From: Myxococcales bacterium
GTDB lineage: Bacteria > Myxococcota_A > Polyangia > Polyangiales > Polyangiaceae
Assembly: GCA_016794345.1 (NCBI GenBank)
Contig: JAEUKE010000027.1
Coordinates: 1-32,748 of the forward strand
Direction of reading: 5' to 3'
Length of the DNA: 32,748 nucleotides
A program made the translations under genes and the position numbers. Of this stretch, positions 14,128 through 21,743 are shown in pieces; position 1 is the stretch's first letter, and the number at the start of each line of letters is the position of its first letter. The notes below the pieces were generated by a model. That model worked only from the letters and a program-made list of their open reading frames with translations, was not told the DNA's origin and did not search any database.

Positions 14128-14876
14128 GCCGCCTCGTCTACGGGATCCAGCCCGTTCGTGAGCTCCTTCGGGCGCGCGGAGGGCGAGGCGTGCGGGTCTA
14201 CGTGCAGGACCAACAGGACAGCCGCCGAGCGGAAGGCGTCGCGAAGCTCGCCCGGGACACCGGCGCCGAGGTCGTCGCCGCGTCCCGGGCGGAGCTCGAC
14301 AAGCGCACCCGGCAGGGCATGCACCAGGGCGTCGTGGCCGAGGGGCCCGACCTCGTCATCCTCGACGGCCACGCGCTCTTCGATCGGCTCGACGCGGAGA
14401 AGGCGCCGGCGGTGGTCGTGCTCGACGGGGTTGTCGATCCCCACAACTTCGGCGCCGTGATCCGGAGCGCGGTCGCGCTCGGGGCGCCCTTCGTCGTCTG
14501 GGGCGAGCACGCGTCCGCTCCCCTCACCCCGGTGACGTTCCGTGCGTCTGCCGGCGCGGTCGAGCACGCGACGTTGGCGCGGGTCCGGTCGCTGCCCGGG
14601 GCCATCCGCGAGCTGGCGGAGCGCGGCTTCACCGTCGTGCTGCTCGATCCTGACGGAGATGTCGTCCTCCACGAAGTGGACCTCACCGGCCCATGTGCGA
14701 TCATCGTGGGCGCGGAAGACAAGGGAGCGAAGCCCGCCGTTCGAAAGGCCGCGACCCACCGCGCCCGTCTGGACATGGCCGGGCCGGTGCAATCCCTGAA
14801 CGCGTCGGTCGCCTCGGCGGTCGCCGTCTACGAGCTGAGTCGGCAGCGATATTCCGCCAAAAATTCAGCAACTTAA
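14124..14876 (+). CDS. rlmB: SpoU/TrmH-family RNA 2'-O-methyltransferase (RlmB type)
   Basis: A 250-residue protein, matching the 243-residue E. coli RlmB, which methylates the ribose of G2251 in 23S rRNA. An N-terminal substrate-binding domain (V-Y-G-I-Q-P-V-R-E-L-L) is followed by the knotted SPOUT domain with all three motifs: D-P-H-N-F-G-A-V-I-R-S-A, I-I-V-G-A-E-D-K-G and S-L-N-A-S-V-A-S-A-V. Motif 2 reads A-E-D-K-G rather than the usual A-E-G-E-G, so the exact RNA target may differ. The GTG start at 14124 overlaps the pyrF stop; the same frame is open further upstream only through pyrF. It is followed by a 194-base gap. Confidence 0.9.
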   Translation: MSRLVYGIQPVRELLRARGGRGVRVYVQDQQDSRRAEGVAKLARDTGAEVVAASRAELDKRTRQGMHQGVVAEGPDLVILDGHALFDRLDAEKAPAVVVLDGVVDPHNFGAVIRSAVALGAPFVVWGEHASAPLTPVTFRASAGAVEHATLARVRSLPGAIRELAERGFTVVLLDPDGDVVLHEVDLTGPCAIIVGAEDKGAKPAVRKAATHRARLDMAGPVQSLNASVASAVAVYELSRQRYSAKNSAT

Positions 14877-15070
14877 AGAAGACCTCTCAGGTTGTTTCGA
14901 GCTGACCTGATGGAACCTGAACAGGCGGCGAGAAGGTCGACAGGTCGGTTCCATTCAATGGATCGACGACGATCCGGGTGAGCCGATCGAGTTCGGTTGC
15001 CGTTTTCGCTACTTACGCGGCATCACGAAGGCAGCGATCGAACCATCGGCCGTTCGCGTGAGGTGTTTCC
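14877..15070. other. Convergent intergenic gap with several inverted repeats
   Basis: No gene is visible. The gap contains TCAGGT...ACCTGA (14887-14910, 12-base loop), a perfect CCATT-C-AATGG (14951-14961) and GGATCG-ACGA-CGATCC (14960-14975). None has a T-run. They may terminate the genes converging from both sides. Base composition is less GC-biased than in the flanking genes. Confidence 0.4.
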
Positions 15071-16198
15071 TCAGGTTCGGTCGAGGATTCGGAGAAAGGT
15101 CTGTCGCGCCGCGGACATGTCGGCGGCGTTCGATGTCTCGCCTAAGCTGACGCGAACCGCCGACGCAGCGCGCGCCTTTCCGAGCATCGCGGTGATGACC
15201 GGCGACGGCTCCGCCGTTCCGGCGCTGCACGCCGAGCCGCTCGAGACGTGGACCCCGTCCAGATCGAGCGCCGCGCAGAGCTCCGGCCCACGCCACCCGG
15301 AGAAGGACAGATTCGTCACGTGAGGTGCGCGCGGCTCGCCTCCGTTCCGGAGCGCTCCTGCCGCGACGAGGGACGCCTCGAGCTCGTCGCGGAGCGAACG
15401 GAGCGCGGCGTATCGCTCGGGCCCCGACCGCGCCCGCGTCGCCGCGGCGCCGAACCCTGCGAGCCCGACCGGGTCCTGCGTACCGGGGCGAACGCCCTTC
15501 TCCTGCTCTCCGCCTCGGAGGACGGGGTGGACGCGAACCCCGAGCCTGGTGGCGAGCGCGCCCACACCTTTGGGCCCGCGGAGCTTGTGGCTGGCGACGC
15601 TCACCGTGTCGGCTCCGGCCCAGGTCGAGGCCGGCAAGCGCCCGGCGGCCTGGACGGCGTCGCAGTGGAGGAGCACACGCGCCCCGCTCCACCGCTTCAA
15701 TAAGTCCGCGACCTCGAGGACGGGTTGGATCACGCCCGTCTCGTGGTTGACCGCTTGGAGCGCGACGAGCCGAGCGGAGTCGCCGAGATCCCGCAGGGCG
15801 AGCTCGACGGCGCCCGGCTCGATGCGGCCGGCTTCGGTCGGGATCACCCACGCGACGCGGACACCCGTCGCCGCGAGGGCCTCCGCCGTCCGGACGACCG
15901 ACGGATGCTCGAGGCGGCTCGTGACCAGGCCGCCCGCGCCGTCGCGAAAGAGGGACTGGAGCACGAGGTTGTTCGCTTCGGTCCCGCCGGAGGTGAAGAT
16001 GACGTCACGTGGATCGAATCCGAGGAGGTCGCCGACGGCTCGCCGGGCGTCCTCGACGTGGGCCCGGGCGGCTCGGCCTGCGCCGTGAACGCTCGCCGGG
16101 TTGGCCCAGCCGTCCTGCATGGCGGCGAGCATCGCCTCCCGCGCCTCGTCCGCGAGCGGCGTCGTCGCGTTCCAATCGAGGTAGACCGTCCGCGTCAC
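15071..16198 (-). CDS. Cysteine desulfurase (NifS/IscS family)
   Basis: A 375-residue PLP enzyme that removes sulfur from cysteine for Fe-S clusters, tRNA thiolation or other cofactors. It opens V-Y-L-D-W-N-A-T-T-P. Conserved features are S-G-G-T-E-A-N-N (70-77), H98 and D180 at the cofactor ring, the Schiff-base lysine K205 in S-H-K-L-R-G-P-K-G, and the catalytic cysteine C324 in S-S-G-S-A-C-S-A-G. The GTG at 16198 has GAGG 3 bases upstream and starts 5 bases after the stop of the histidine-kinase gene, so they form one transcript. The frame remains open far upstream through the kinase gene, but that part is antisense noise. No IscU, SufE or IscR gene is nearby, so the sulfur acceptor is unknown. 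Confidence 0.92.
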   Translation of the reverse strand: MTRTVYLDWNATTPLADEAREAMLAAMQDGWANPASVHGAGRAARAHVEDARRAVGDLLGFDPRDVIFTSGGTEANNLVLQSLFRDGAGGLVTSRLEHPSVVRTAEALAATGVRVAWVIPTEAGRIEPGAVELALRDLGDSARLVALQAVNHETGVIQPVLEVADLLKRWSGARVLLHCDAVQAAGRLPASTWAGADTVSVASHKLRGPKGVGALATRLGVRVHPVLRGGEQEKGVRPGTQDPVGLAGFGAAATRARSGPERYAALRSLRDELEASLVAAGALRNGGEPRAPHVTNLSFSGWRGPELCAALDLDGVHVSSGSACSAGTAEPSPVITAMLGKARAASAVRVSLGETSNAADMSAARQTFLRILDRT

Positions 16199-16203
16199 GA
16201 GCC

Positions 16204-17427
16204 TCAGGCCCCTTCGGCCGCGAGCTCTGCCGGCGCCCTCACGGCGACGCTGAGGTAAAACGCGGCGCCGCCGAGCACGATCCCCTCGATGCGCTCCGCC
16301 GACGGAGACTCGGCGCGGACGTCGCCACCGAGCCCACGGCTGGTGCGGCGGGCGATGGCGAGGCCGACCCCCACCCCACCGTGCTCGCGCGTGACCGATC
16401 CGTCGATCTGGTAGAAAGGCTCGAAGACGCGCTCGAGCTTGTCCTTCGGGATGCCCGGGCCGGTGTCCGCGACACACAGCTCGTAGCCCGAGCTTCGCTT
16501 GGTCACGCGAACGCCGATCGTCCCGCCGGCGGGGGTGAACTTCGCAGCGTTCTCGAGGAGGTGGACCATGGCGCGCTGGAGCCGGTCGGGATCCCCGAAC
16601 GCGGGCAGCGGGCCGCGGACCATCTCTTCCACGAGCGTCTGTCTCCGCTCGTCGAGCTTGTCGGCAACCTGCGCGACCGCGCGCCGCGTCGTGTCGAGGA
16701 AGTCGTAGTCCTTGTGCTCGAAGCGCATGCGCCCGGTCTCGAGCCCCGTCACGTCGACCAGGTTGTCGAGGATGCCGCGGAGGCGCTTCACGCACCCGTC
16801 CATCGACATGAGGGCCTTCTGCTGTCCCTTGGTGACGGGGCCGAGCTCCTCGTCGATGAGCAGCTTCAGGTAGCCGACCACGGGCGTCAGGGGCGTCGCG
16901 AGCTCGTGCGTGACGTTCCGGTAGAACTCGGTCCGTGCGGCGGCGAGCTCGCGCAGCCGCGCGTTCGCGCTCGAGAGCTCCGCGATCTTCTCCTCGAGGC
17001 GGCCCACGATGCGCTGGCTCTGCTCGCGGAGCAGCGTGTCCTCCAGGTCGGCAGACGAGGGCATCTCGCGGACCCCGCGGAGGTACCGGCCGACCACACT
17101 CGCGAACGTTCGTGCTTCGATCGGCTTCTGGATGAAGCCGTTGCAGCCCACGGCGAGGCTCGTGTCCCGATCGCCCTCGGCCGTGATGGCGACGATCGGG
17201 ACGCCCGACAGCGTCGGCTCTCCGCGCAGACGCAGGGTGACCTCGTAGCCGTCGAGCCCCGGGATGTTCAGGTCGACGAGCACAAGGTCGGGCTTGCTGG
17301 AATACGCGAGCCTGACCCCCTCCAGCCCGTCCACGGCGTCGACGACCTCGTACCCGGCGGCCGTGAGGAGCTTTCGGACGAGAAGTCGATTGGCTGCGTC
17401 GTCCTCGATGTGCAGGATGCGGGGCAT
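16204..17427 (-). CDS. Hybrid response regulator-histidine kinase
   Basis: A 407-residue soluble protein with a receiver domain first (about 1-115: D9 and D10 acidic pair, phospho-acceptor D52, K101). A short coiled linker (about 125-165) follows, then a HisKA domain with H174 in N-V-T-H-E-L-A-T-P-L and a HATPase_c domain (about 270-400: N293, G1 box D321-x-G-x-G, F box 335-339, G2 box G-V-G-V-G-L). There are no membrane segments, so it is cytoplasmic and presumably receives phosphate from, or is gated by, another component. I chose the ATG at 17427 because M-P-R-I-L-H-I-E-D-D is the normal receiver start; an in-frame TTG at 17508 adds 27 unconserved residues. No Shine-Dalgarno is evident. 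It is upstream of and coupled to the cysteine desulfurase. Confidence 0.92.
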   Translation of the reverse strand: MPRILHIEDDAANRLLVRKLLTAAGYEVVDAVDGLEGVRLAYSSKPDLVLVDLNIPGLDGYEVTLRLRGEPTLSGVPIVAITAEGDRDTSLAVGCNGFIQKPIEARTFASVVGRYLRGVREMPSSADLEDTLLREQSQRIVGRLEEKIAELSSANARLRELAAARTEFYRNVTHELATPLTPVVGYLKLLIDEELGPVTKGQQKALMSMDGCVKRLRGILDNLVDVTGLETGRMRFEHKDYDFLDTTRRAVAQVADKLDERRQTLVEEMVRGPLPAFGDPDRLQRAMVHLLENAAKFTPAGGTIGVRVTKRSSGYELCVADTGPGIPKDKLERVFEPFYQIDGSVTREHGGVGVGLAIARRTSRGLGGDVRAESPSAERIEGIVLGGAAFYLSVAVRAPAELAAEGA

Positions 17428-18982
17428 GTGGGCGAGCGGGTCGCGGGCGATCCCTAACGTACCCTCGTTTCTCGCCAAGGGGAGCGCGACGCTGCATCGG
17501 CACGTCAAAGGGCCTGCCCTCGCCTCCTCGGCGGGCGCGCTCGCGTGGGTCGCGTTCCCCCCCTCCGGGCCCCTCCTCGGCCCGGGCCTGGCTCTTCTGG
17601 CGCTGATCCCCCTCTTCCTCGCGCTGCGCGGCGCCCCGCCAGCGCGAGCCTTCGGCCTCGGCTTCGTCTGCGGCGCGACGATGACGGGCCTCGGCTTCGC
17701 GTTCCTCGGGCGCGCCGCCTCGCTCCACGGGCACGTTTCCCCGCTCCTCGTCGGCGTCGGGTTTGCCGCGCTGACCGCCTATCACGCGCTCTTCGTGGCG
17801 ATCCCGTGCGCGGCCGCGGCCCTCCTCGCGCGGCGGGTGCCCGTCGCGGTCGGGCTGCCGGTCCTTCTGACCCTCGCGGAGGTGGTCCTGCCCGCGCCGC
17901 TCCCCTGGGCGTTCGGGGCGAGCTTGCTCGACGCTCGCCCGCTCGCGCCCGCGGCCGCCGTCCTCGGCGGCTCCGGCCTCTCGCTCGTCGCCTTCCTTGT
18001 CGCCGGGGCAGCGAGCGAGCAACTCGGCTCGCGGCGAGACGCCGCGGCGCGCGCCTCGCTCCTCGCGTCCGCGCTCGTGCTCGGCTGCGCCGGCGCAGCA
18101 AGCATGACATATTCGTCATCTTTTTCGCGAGAGGTGGCCGTGGCGCCGACGATCCGAGTCGGGGCCCTGCATTTCCCGGCGAGCGAGGCCGGCACGACGC
18201 GCCGCCCCACCGCGCTCGCCGCCCGCGCCGCCGAGCTCGGCGCTCGGGGCGCCGAGCTCGTGGTCGGGCCGGAGACTGCGCTGCCGGGCGCGTGGCCCGA
18301 GTCGAGCCTCGCGGACGGCGCGGGCTGGGCGTTCGACGCGCCGGGCGCCGTGCTCCTGGCGGGCGCGGTCGTGCGCGGGGACGAGCGGCTCACGAACAGC
18401 GCGATCGTCGTGGACCGAGGCGGCGCGGTCGTGGGCCGGTACGACAAGCGCTTTCTCCTGCCGCTTGCGGAGGCGTGGCCCCTGCCCGAGGGTCTTCGCT
18501 CGCTCTCGCCGCGCTCGGGGGCGTTTGCGCCCGGCCGGCGCTCACCCACGTTCGAGGTGGCCGGCGCCGTGGTGGGCACCACGATCTGCCTCGAGGACAC
18601 CCTCAGAGGCGCGTGGCCGACCGAGGGCACACCAGCAGCGGAGCTCTTCGTCAACCTCACGAACGACTCCTGGTTCGCGGGGACCAGCGAGCCCTTCGCG
18701 CACCTCGCGATGGCCAGGCTCCGCGCGATCGAACACGGGCGCTACCTCGTGCGCTCGACGGCCGGCGGCGTCACCTCGATCGTCGATCCGCTCGGGGCGG
18801 TGACCGCTCGCGTGGATCCGGACCGCGAGGGTGAGGTGCTAGCGGACGTGCCGCGCCTGGGCGCGCGCACACCGTTCGCGCGCTACGGCCACGCGCCGCT
18901 CGCGCTCCTGTGCGCGCTCGCCGTCGCGGTCGCGACGGCGACCGATCGCCGTCTCAGCCGGGGAGCTTCAGCGCCTTCTTGA
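17426..18982 (+). CDS. lnt: Apolipoprotein N-acyltransferase
   Basis: An inner-membrane enzyme adding the third acyl chain to lipoproteins. About 180 N-terminal residues form several membrane helices (including A-F-P-P-S-G-P, typical of the first), followed by a periplasmic nitrilase-fold domain. The catalytic triad is visible: Glu in V-G-P-E-T-A-L-P-G, Lys in Y-D-K-R-F-L-L-P, and Cys in T-T-I-C-L-E-D-T. N-D-S-W-F and M-A-R-L-R-A-I-E also fit. The start is ambiguous. The ATG at 17426 has AGGA 8 bases upstream. A CTG at 17492, 7 bases after AAGGGGAG, would give the more usual N-terminus but uses a rare start. The end overlaps the convergent DUF72 gene by 29 bases. Confidence 0.9.
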   Translation: MWASGSRAIPNVPSFLAKGSATLHRHVKGPALASSAGALAWVAFPPSGPLLGPGLALLALIPLFLALRGAPPARAFGLGFVCGATMTGLGFAFLGRAASLHGHVSPLLVGVGFAALTAYHALFVAIPCAAAALLARRVPVAVGLPVLLTLAEVVLPAPLPWAFGASLLDARPLAPAAAVLGGSGLSLVAFLVAGAASEQLGSRRDAAARASLLASALVLGCAGAASMTYSSSFSREVAVAPTIRVGALHFPASEAGTTRRPTALAARAAELGARGAELVVGPETALPGAWPESSLADGAGWAFDAPGAVLLAGAVVRGDERLTNSAIVVDRGGAVVGRYDKRFLLPLAEAWPLPEGLRSLSPRSGAFAPGRRSPTFEVAGAVVGTTICLEDTLRGAWPTEGTPAAELFVNLTNDSWFAGTSEPFAHLAMARLRAIEHGRYLVRSTAGGVTSIVDPLGAVTARVDPDREGEVLADVPRLGARTPFARYGHAPLALLCALAVAVATATDRRLSRGASAPS

Positions 18983-19610
18983 AGCGCTTCGCGTCGGCGA
19001 ACATGTCGACGTTGGTGAAGACGTACGTCGCGTGCTCGTGGCTCGCCTCGCGGGCGATCTCCGCGAGCCGCTCGATGGCAGGGTCCTCGTAGCGCGACTT
19101 GTGCCCCGCCGGCCCGTGGAGCCTGTAGTAGGCCTCCTTCAGCTTCGAGGTCCCCGCGAGCAGCGGGTCGCGCGCGGAGAGCGCTCCGGCCTCGTTCGCG
19201 AGCTCGTCCGACTCGTCCGGGTCCCACCCCGTGCCGGGCTCGAAGACCACGCGTCCGAAGCGCTTCTTCACGCCGACGAGGAAGTCCTTCAGCATGGCCT
19301 TGTTCGTCTTTGTCGGCGTGAACTCGGGGGGGCCGACGAAGACGGCCGTCTGCGCGTTGAGCTCGGCGCCGATGCCCTCGAGGGTCTTGAGCGCCGTCTC
19401 GATGACCTTGCCGTCGCGGAAGCCTTCCTGGCCGATCTCGCGCGGACCGAGCAGCGCGAACTTGAAGTCGGCCGGAGCTTCTCGACGCCATCGCCGAACG
19501 GTTCCAGGGCCGGGCGTCGAGACGTGCGTCTCTTGCACCTCGACGAACATGAACTCCTTGAAGTAGCGCGTGGCCGGAACCGGAAAGCCCGCGCAACCGA
19601 CTGTAATCAT
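18954..19610 (-). CDS. DUF72 (YecE-like) family protein
   Basis: A 218-residue protein with the DUF72 TIM-barrel-like layout. It opens I-T-V-G-C-A-G-F and has F-K-F-A-L-L-G-P near residues 48-55, an F-V-G-P-P strand, V-F-E-P-G-T near the middle, Y-Y-R-L-H-G and the late Y-V-F-T-N-V-D. The usual family opening is I-x-x-G-x-x-G-W/F, and here the Y-R-L-H-G motif near the C-terminus is intact. The biochemical role of DUF72 is unsettled, although proteins of this family are often linked to nucleic acid or metal metabolism. AAGG lies about 10 bases before the ATG. It is the last gene of the leftward pncB cluster, 59 bases after the nuclease gene, and overlaps the lnt end. Confidence 0.85.
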   Translation of the reverse strand: MITVGCAGFPVPATRYFKEFMFVEVQETHVSTPGPGTVRRWRREAPADFKFALLGPREIGQEGFRDGKVIETALKTLEGIGAELNAQTAVFVGPPEFTPTKTNKAMLKDFLVGVKKRFGRVVFEPGTGWDPDESDELANEAGALSARDPLLAGTSKLKEAYYRLHGPAGHKSRYEDPAIERLAEIAREASHEHATYVFTNVDMFADAKRFKKALKLPG

Positions 19611-19669
19611 GGGGGCCGAACCTTACTCCAGCCAGCGGCTGCCGACAAACGCCCCGAGCTCACAAGAGC

Positions 19670-21106
19670 TCAGGCCTGGCGCCGGGCGCGTTTCTCTCTC
19701 GCTTCTGCCGCGCGAAGCCGCGTCTTGTCGTGCTTGCGGACGAGCCGCGCGAGCCGCGCGCTCTGCTTGGTCGGCTCCTCCGCGGTCCCCTCCGCGACGA
19801 CGGCGATCGCGCGCTCGTACGCGCGGGCGTGGTGCTCGTAGAGCTTCGCGAGCTCGTGCCGGATGGAGTCGCAGAGCGGCAGAGCGGCGTCGCCCGAGGC
19901 GCGCGCGAGCTCGAGGGCGGCCTCGTACTCGAGGAGCGCGGCGGCCTTGTCGCCGCGGGCCTTCGCCACCTCCGCGCGGGCCTGGTGGCCCACCGCGCCC
20001 GCGCCGCGCGCGACGCTGGTCTCGGCGAACACGCGCGCGCGGTCGAGGTCGTTGCCGCGACGGGCGACGCGCGCGGCGGCGGAGAAGTCTGTCGGCGCCA
20101 GGGCCGGTCCGCCATCCGACCAGTGCTCGAGCGGCTCGCCGTAGAGGCCAACCAACGCGAACATGCTCACGACGTCGAGCGAGTTGTGCTCCACGACCGG
20201 GGCAAGGCACGACTCGTCGTTCGTGCGCAGGTAGTGCCCGTAGATCGCGGCGATGTCGGCGCCGGCGACGTCGCCGACGCGCTCGCGGCCGAGGATCTGG
20301 GCCTCCAGGCTCTGGAGCGAGCAGCTCGCGAGGCGGTGTTTGTGCAGGCGCCTCGCCACGTGCACCAGATCGAGGTGCGGCGGCTCGGCGAGCCGCCGCA
20401 CCCGGTTGAGCACCGCGCGGGTGCGCAAGAGCGGCATGTCGAAGGCCTTGCCGTTGAACGTGACGACCATCGATGCGGCTTCGAGCCTCCGCCGCAGGTG
20501 CTCGAGGATGGGCGCCTCGTCGCCGAGCCCTTTGAGCAACAACTGTTCGACGACGAAGCGCCCCTCGCCCTCGTCGAAGAAGCCGAGGCCGAGGAGGAAC
20601 GGCACGGTGCCGGCGCCGCCCGAGAGACCCGTCGTCTCGGTGTCGAGGTAGAGCGCACGCGCCGGGTCACAGGCCGAGAGCGCGGGGTCGAGCGCGAGCA
20701 GCGCGAGCAGCGCCGGATCCGCCGTCTTTGCGCTCCACACCGGCACCGCGCCGACACGATGACCATGCGGCGTCGGCTTCAGGAGGCGGTCGAGCGGGCC
20801 GTGCTCCGTGTCCTCACGGATGAAAGGCCAGCCGCTCGCCGCCAGGTCCAGCGGGGGCGGCTCGACCGGCGCAGCCGGCGGAGGGGGCCGGCCGAGCGGG
20901 CTCCGGGCCAGCACCTGCGCGATGCGATCGCGCAGCTCGTCGAGCGACGGCCGAGCCGCGGTCTCCCCCGAGCGGGCCACGATTTCCCCCGAGCGGGGCT
21001 GGGGCCCCGCTCGGAACGGCTCGGGAAAAGAAGACGCGGGCCCCGCTCGGAACGCCTCGGAAGAAGAAAGCGGCGGCAAGCGGGCGAGCTTCTTCCCGAA
21101 GGACAC
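19670..21106 (-). CDS. YprB/MrfB-like RNase H-fold (DEDD) exonuclease with TPR-like C-terminus
   Basis: A 478-residue protein. Residues 150-325 are a DEDD-type exonuclease domain of the RNase_H_2/YprB kind: L-Y-L-D-T-E-T-T-G (D155, E157), V-V-T-F-N-G-K-A-F-D (N218, D223), H-L-D-L (D246) and V-E-H-N-S-L-D-V (H307, D311). Residues about 345-440 look like TPR helices. In Bacillus subtilis MrfB (YprB) is a metal-dependent nuclease that works with helicase MrfA in mitomycin-adduct excision, and an MrfA-like helicase lies at 30368. The start is a GTG with AGG 7 bases upstream. Residues 17-50 are encoded by copies of the CGAGCGGGG repeat and give E-A-F-R-A-G-P and E-P-F-R-A-G-P, a probably disordered insertion. 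Confidence 0.87.
   Translation of the reverse strand: MSFGKKLARLPPLSSSEAFRAGPASSFPEPFRAGPQPRSGEIVARSGETAARPSLDELRDRIAQVLARSPLGRPPPPAAPVEPPPLDLAASGWPFIREDTEHGPLDRLLKPTPHGHRVGAVPVWSAKTADPALLALLALDPALSACDPARALYLDTETTGLSGGAGTVPFLLGLGFFDEGEGRFVVEQLLLKGLGDEAPILEHLRRRLEAASMVVTFNGKAFDMPLLRTRAVLNRVRRLAEPPHLDLVHVARRLHKHRLASCSLQSLEAQILGRERVGDVAGADIAAIYGHYLRTNDESCLAPVVEHNSLDVVSMFALVGLYGEPLEHWSDGGPALAPTDFSAAARVARRGNDLDRARVFAETSVARGAGAVGHQARAEVAKARGDKAAALLEYEAALELARASGDAALPLCDSIRHELAKLYEHHARAYERAIAVVAEGTAEEPTKQSARLARLVRKHDKTRLRAAEAREKRARRQA
20989..21050. repeat. CGAGCGGGG-family repeat inside coding sequence
   Basis: CCGAGCGGGG (20989-20998) pairs perfectly with CCCCGCTCGG (21005-21014) around a six-base loop. 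A third arm CCCCGCTCGG is at 21041-21050, and a partial CCCGAGCGGG precedes at about 20967-20976. All lie in the 5' part of the leftward nuclease gene. The arm sequence matches that of the intergenic hairpins at 10258-10285 and 13309-13403. Confidence 0.8.
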
Positions 21107-21138
21107 CCCAACCTGATGCCACGTTCACTGCGCAAACG

Positions 21139-21741
21139 TCAAGATACCGTCTCGAGGAGCCGGTCGACCACCTCGTCCGTCCGCTGGATCAACGCCTCCA
21201 GCGAGCCCGCGTTCTCGATGACGTAGTCGGCCACGCGGAGCTTGTCCTCGAGGGGGAGCTGCGACTGGACGCGCGCGCGCGCTGCGGCTTCGTCCAGGCC
21301 GTCGCGCTCCATCGTGCGGCGCACCTGGACCTCCTCGGGCGCGGCGACGACGACGACCGGCCGCAGCGCGTCCTGCAAGCCGCTCTCGACGAGGAGCGGC
21401 ACCTCGTAGCAGACGAGCTTCGCGCCGCGCGCGCCGTGGTCCATGAACCGCTGGGCAGCCAGGGACGCCACGGTCGGGTGGACGATCGCGTTCAGGCGGC
21501 GGCGCGCCTCCTCGTCGCCGAAGACACGCGCGCCGAGCGCCTTTCGGTCGAGGTCTCCGTTCGCGTCGAGCACCTCTCGACCAAAGGCCGCCACGATCGC
21601 CTCGAGCCCAGGCGTGCCTCGGGCGACCGCCTCGCGCGCGAGCTCGTCCGCGTAGACGACCGGGATCCCCCGCGCTTCGAAGCGCTTGGCCACCGTCGAC
21701 TTGCCCGAAGCGATGCCGCCCGTGAGCCCAAAGACCCGCAT
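21139..21741 (-). CDS. coaE: Dephospho-CoA kinase
   Basis: A 200-residue P-loop kinase catalysing the last step of coenzyme A synthesis, phosphorylation of the 3' hydroxyl of dephospho-CoA. It opens M-R-V-F-G-L-T-G-G-I-A-S-G-K-S-T with the P-loop at 8-15. The D-E-L-A-R-E-A-V region, H-P-x-V (I-V-H-P-T-V) and Y-E-V-P-L-L-V-E-S-G are all characteristic, and the length is that of the family. The stop of the pncA-like gene is 2 bases before its start, so the two are coupled, and the nuclease gene follows 32 bases after its stop. Confidence 0.96.
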   Translation of the reverse strand: MRVFGLTGGIASGKSTVAKRFEARGIPVVYADELAREAVARGTPGLEAIVAAFGREVLDANGDLDRKALGARVFGDEEARRRLNAIVHPTVASLAAQRFMDHGARGAKLVCYEVPLLVESGLQDALRPVVVVAAPEEVQVRRTMERDGLDEAAARARVQSQLPLEDKLRVADYVIENAGSLEALIQRTDEVVDRLLETVS

Positions 21742-21743
21742 GC

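Noticed and set aside
14877..15070. A small RNA or tRNA gene in the longest gap
   Set aside because: Several short inverted repeats are present, but no cloverleaf, T-loop or conserved RNA sequence could be recognised.
16199..18022. Extension of the cysteine desulfurase frame to nearly 1000 codons
   Set aside because: The conserved family N-terminus begins at the GTG at 16198. Everything upstream lies across the kinase and lnt genes and has no family signal.
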